Source: Tenericutes bacterium MZ-XQ
Lineage (GTDB): Bacteria; Bacillota_I; Bacilli_A; Acholeplasmatales; Acholeplasmataceae
Direction: 5' to 3'
NCBI GenBank assembly: GCA_002838205.1
Contig: CP017950.1
Location: 812,858-876,857 of the forward strand
Length of the DNA stretch: 64,000 bases
Shown: piece after piece, positions 63,034 to 64,000 of the stretch
Layout: each line of letters starts with the position of its first letter
Numbering within the stretch: position 1 is the first letter of the stretch
Position numbers and translations under genes: made by a program
Notes under the pieces: generated by a model
Databases searched by the model: none
What the model saw: only the letters and a program-made list of their open reading frames with translations
Told to the model about the DNA's origin: nothing

Positions 63034-63051
63034 ATAACACTTATGTGTTAT
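63034..63051. promoter_or_regulatory. 18-bp dyad between the Mrp gene and the PTS genes
   Basis: ATAACAC-TTAT-GTGTTAT is a perfect seven-base inverted repeat. It lies 31 bases upstream of the Mrp start and about 20 bases from the -35 of the PTS promoter. It may be an operator for the divergent pair. Confidence 0.55.
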
Positions 63052-63070
63052 AAAAGTGATTGAAACCGTT

Positions 63071-63098
63071 TTGACTTAAGTCCAAAATACGTTATAAT
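63071..63098 (+). promoter_or_regulatory. promoter of the PTS operon
   Basis: TTGACT (63071-63076) and TATAAT (63093-63098) with 16 bases between, close to consensus, 34 bases before the EIIA start. Confidence 0.8.
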
Positions 63099-63132
63099 TA
63101 AACATAAAGACTATAAACTAATGGAGAATAAT

Positions 63133-63567
63133 ATGCTTCTATCATTTAAAAAACCCATTGAAGGAAAATATCTTGATATCACTCATGCAAAAGATGATGT
63201 GTTTAGCCAAAAGTTACTCGGGCCTGGATTTGTAGTAAATCCTACAAATCATCAAATCGTTGCACCTATTTATGGTAAAATAAAGATGATTTATCCAACA
63301 CATCATGCGATTGCAATCTCAAATGATGAAGTCGATATTTTAATTCACGTTGGATTAAATGAAACATTAAGAAATCCATCTTATTTTAAAATGCATGTAA
63401 GTTTAGGCGATGAAGTTGAACAAGGCGATCTACTTATAGAACTTCTTATCCAAGATCTGATACTAACTGAAATAGATATAGCAACGCCTATTGTTTTTGT
63501 TCAAAAAAAAGATTTTAAAATCATAGAATCAAAAGCAGATATCTTATTACTAGAAATCAACGATTAA
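63133..63567 (+). CDS. crr: PTS glucose-type EIIA domain protein
   Basis: This is a single-domain EIIA of the glucose family that relays phosphate from HPr to a sugar-specific EIIB. The 144-residue protein contains the catalytic His in DILIHVGLNE near residue 73 and the second His in THHAIAIS near 58. GGAG lies six bases before ATG 63133; the ATG 12 bases upstream overlaps that site and is less likely. It is followed at 13 bases by ptsI. Whether it serves glucose or several sugars is open. Confidence 0.93.
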   Translation: MLLSFKKPIEGKYLDITHAKDDVFSQKLLGPGFVVNPTNHQIVAPIYGKIKMIYPTHHAIAISNDEVDILIHVGLNETLRNPSYFKMHVSLGDEVEQGDLLIELLIQDLILTEIDIATPIVFVQKKDFKIIESKADILLLEIND

Positions 63568-63579
63568 GGAAGTGAACAT

Positions 63580-64000
63580 ATGTTAAAAGGTGTTCCTGCA
63601 AGTTTAGGATACGCGATAGCCCCAATCCTAAAGATAGATAGACAAACCATTGATACAACTAAATTTACAGTTAAAAATATCAAAACCGAAGTGAGTTATC
63701 TACACGAAGCAATCGAAAAAACTGTTGCACAATTGGAAGCTTTAAAACTTAAAAATGCACAAACCTTTGATCATGAGACAGCTTCGATTTTTGATGCACA
63801 TATCGCAATTGCTAAAGATCCGGAAGTGATCAAGCAAGTTGAAGAAAAAATCATTAAAGAGACATGCAATGTAGCTTATGCAGTCAAATCTGTTGTTTTA
63901 AAAATTGTCGATATGTTTAAAGATATCGAAGATGATTATTTAAGACAACGTGCTTCTGATTTACTTGAAGTAAGTGATAGAATCATCAAAAATCATTTAG
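63580..64000 (+). CDS. ptsI: phosphoenolpyruvate-protein phosphotransferase (enzyme I), 3' truncated by the window
   Basis: About 140 codons are visible, starting MLKGVPASLGYAIAP, the characteristic enzyme I N-terminus. The first part of the HPr-binding helical domain follows (SIFDAHIAIAKDPEVIKQ, matching the typical IFEAHLLLLEDPEL region). The phosphorylated His, near residue 190, lies beyond the edge. AAGGAAGTG serves as ribosome binding site. The gene continues to the right. Confidence 0.95.
   Translation, partial: MLKGVPASLGYAIAPILKIDRQTIDTTKFTVKNIKTEVSYLHEAIEKTVAQLEALKLKNAQTFDHETASIFDAHIAIAKDPEVIKQVEEKIIKETCNVAYAVKSVVLKIVDMFKDIEDDYLRQRASDLLEVSDRIIKNHL

Overview
The window is a low-G+C, gene-dense bacterial chromosome segment that fits a wall-less Mollicute of the Acholeplasma/Izemoplasma type better than a walled Firmicute. 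The gene order is Bacillus-like, but peptidoglycan and sporulation genes normally found in these blocks are missing. The prolyl-tRNA synthetase is the archaeal/eukaryal-like form, and a possible V-type ATPase operon starts at the left edge. TGA serves as a stop codon in several genes (for example the lysine-transporter lipoprotein, the U32 peptidase, gcvPA and the transposase), so the standard code is used and the Mycoplasma/Spiroplasma code is excluded. The genus is an inference; no rRNA is present to settle it.

Layout. 1-6.9 kb: edge of a possible V-ATPase operon, proS, cvfB, a Fic protein, and an ABC amino-acid transporter behind a lysine riboswitch with terminator; then a cold-shock gene. 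7-19 kb: aroQ-aroK-miaA-mutL-mutS, a membrane-anchored SAP-like protein, ricA-miaB-ymdB-rny. This is the B. subtilis rny-ymdB-miaB-ymcA-mutS-mutL-miaA order. 19-25.6 kb: an accessory block between rny and recA with a MacB-like ABC exporter, a stand-alone B12-binding-type protein, and a secreted subtilisin-like protease translationally coupled to a lipoprotein with the same Ig-like repeats. 25.7-35.6 kb: recA-pgsA, rpsT, a DnaQ-type exonuclease, holA, comEC-comEA and the ribosome-assembly cluster yqeM-rsfS-yqeK-yqeH-yqeG-greA. 35.6-42.4 kb: YgjP-like metalloprotease, two U32 proteins, trmR, a DUF1292 gene, ruvX, and alaS under a T-box. 42.4-48.5 kb: GNAT, PAP2 and patatin-like proteins, smpB, rnr, eno.

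48.5-57.7 kb holds two identical 1,276-bp IS1595/ISXO2-like elements in the same orientation, each with its own 8-bp target duplication. Copy 1 sits exactly between an FMN riboswitch and the riboflavin transporter gene ribU that it should control. Between the copies lie gpmI, a DUF4143 ATPase with a duplicated promoter motif, an HMA-like protein, a 3-hydroxyisobutyrate-dehydrogenase-like protein and a lipase-like hydrolase. 57.7-64 kb: the glycine cleavage operon gcvT-gcvH-gcvPA-gcvPB, an Mrp-type ATPase, and the start of a PTS operon (EIIA, then ptsI cut by the edge).

Regulation is largely by RNA: a lysine riboswitch, an FMN riboswitch, an alanyl T-box and many intrinsic terminators. The most unusual signals are the IS that separates riboswitch from target gene, and the interleaved inverted repeats in the transposase leader. 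One of these repeat pairs can form only in transcripts entering from outside the element, as an IS10/IS50-like protection against read-through would require.
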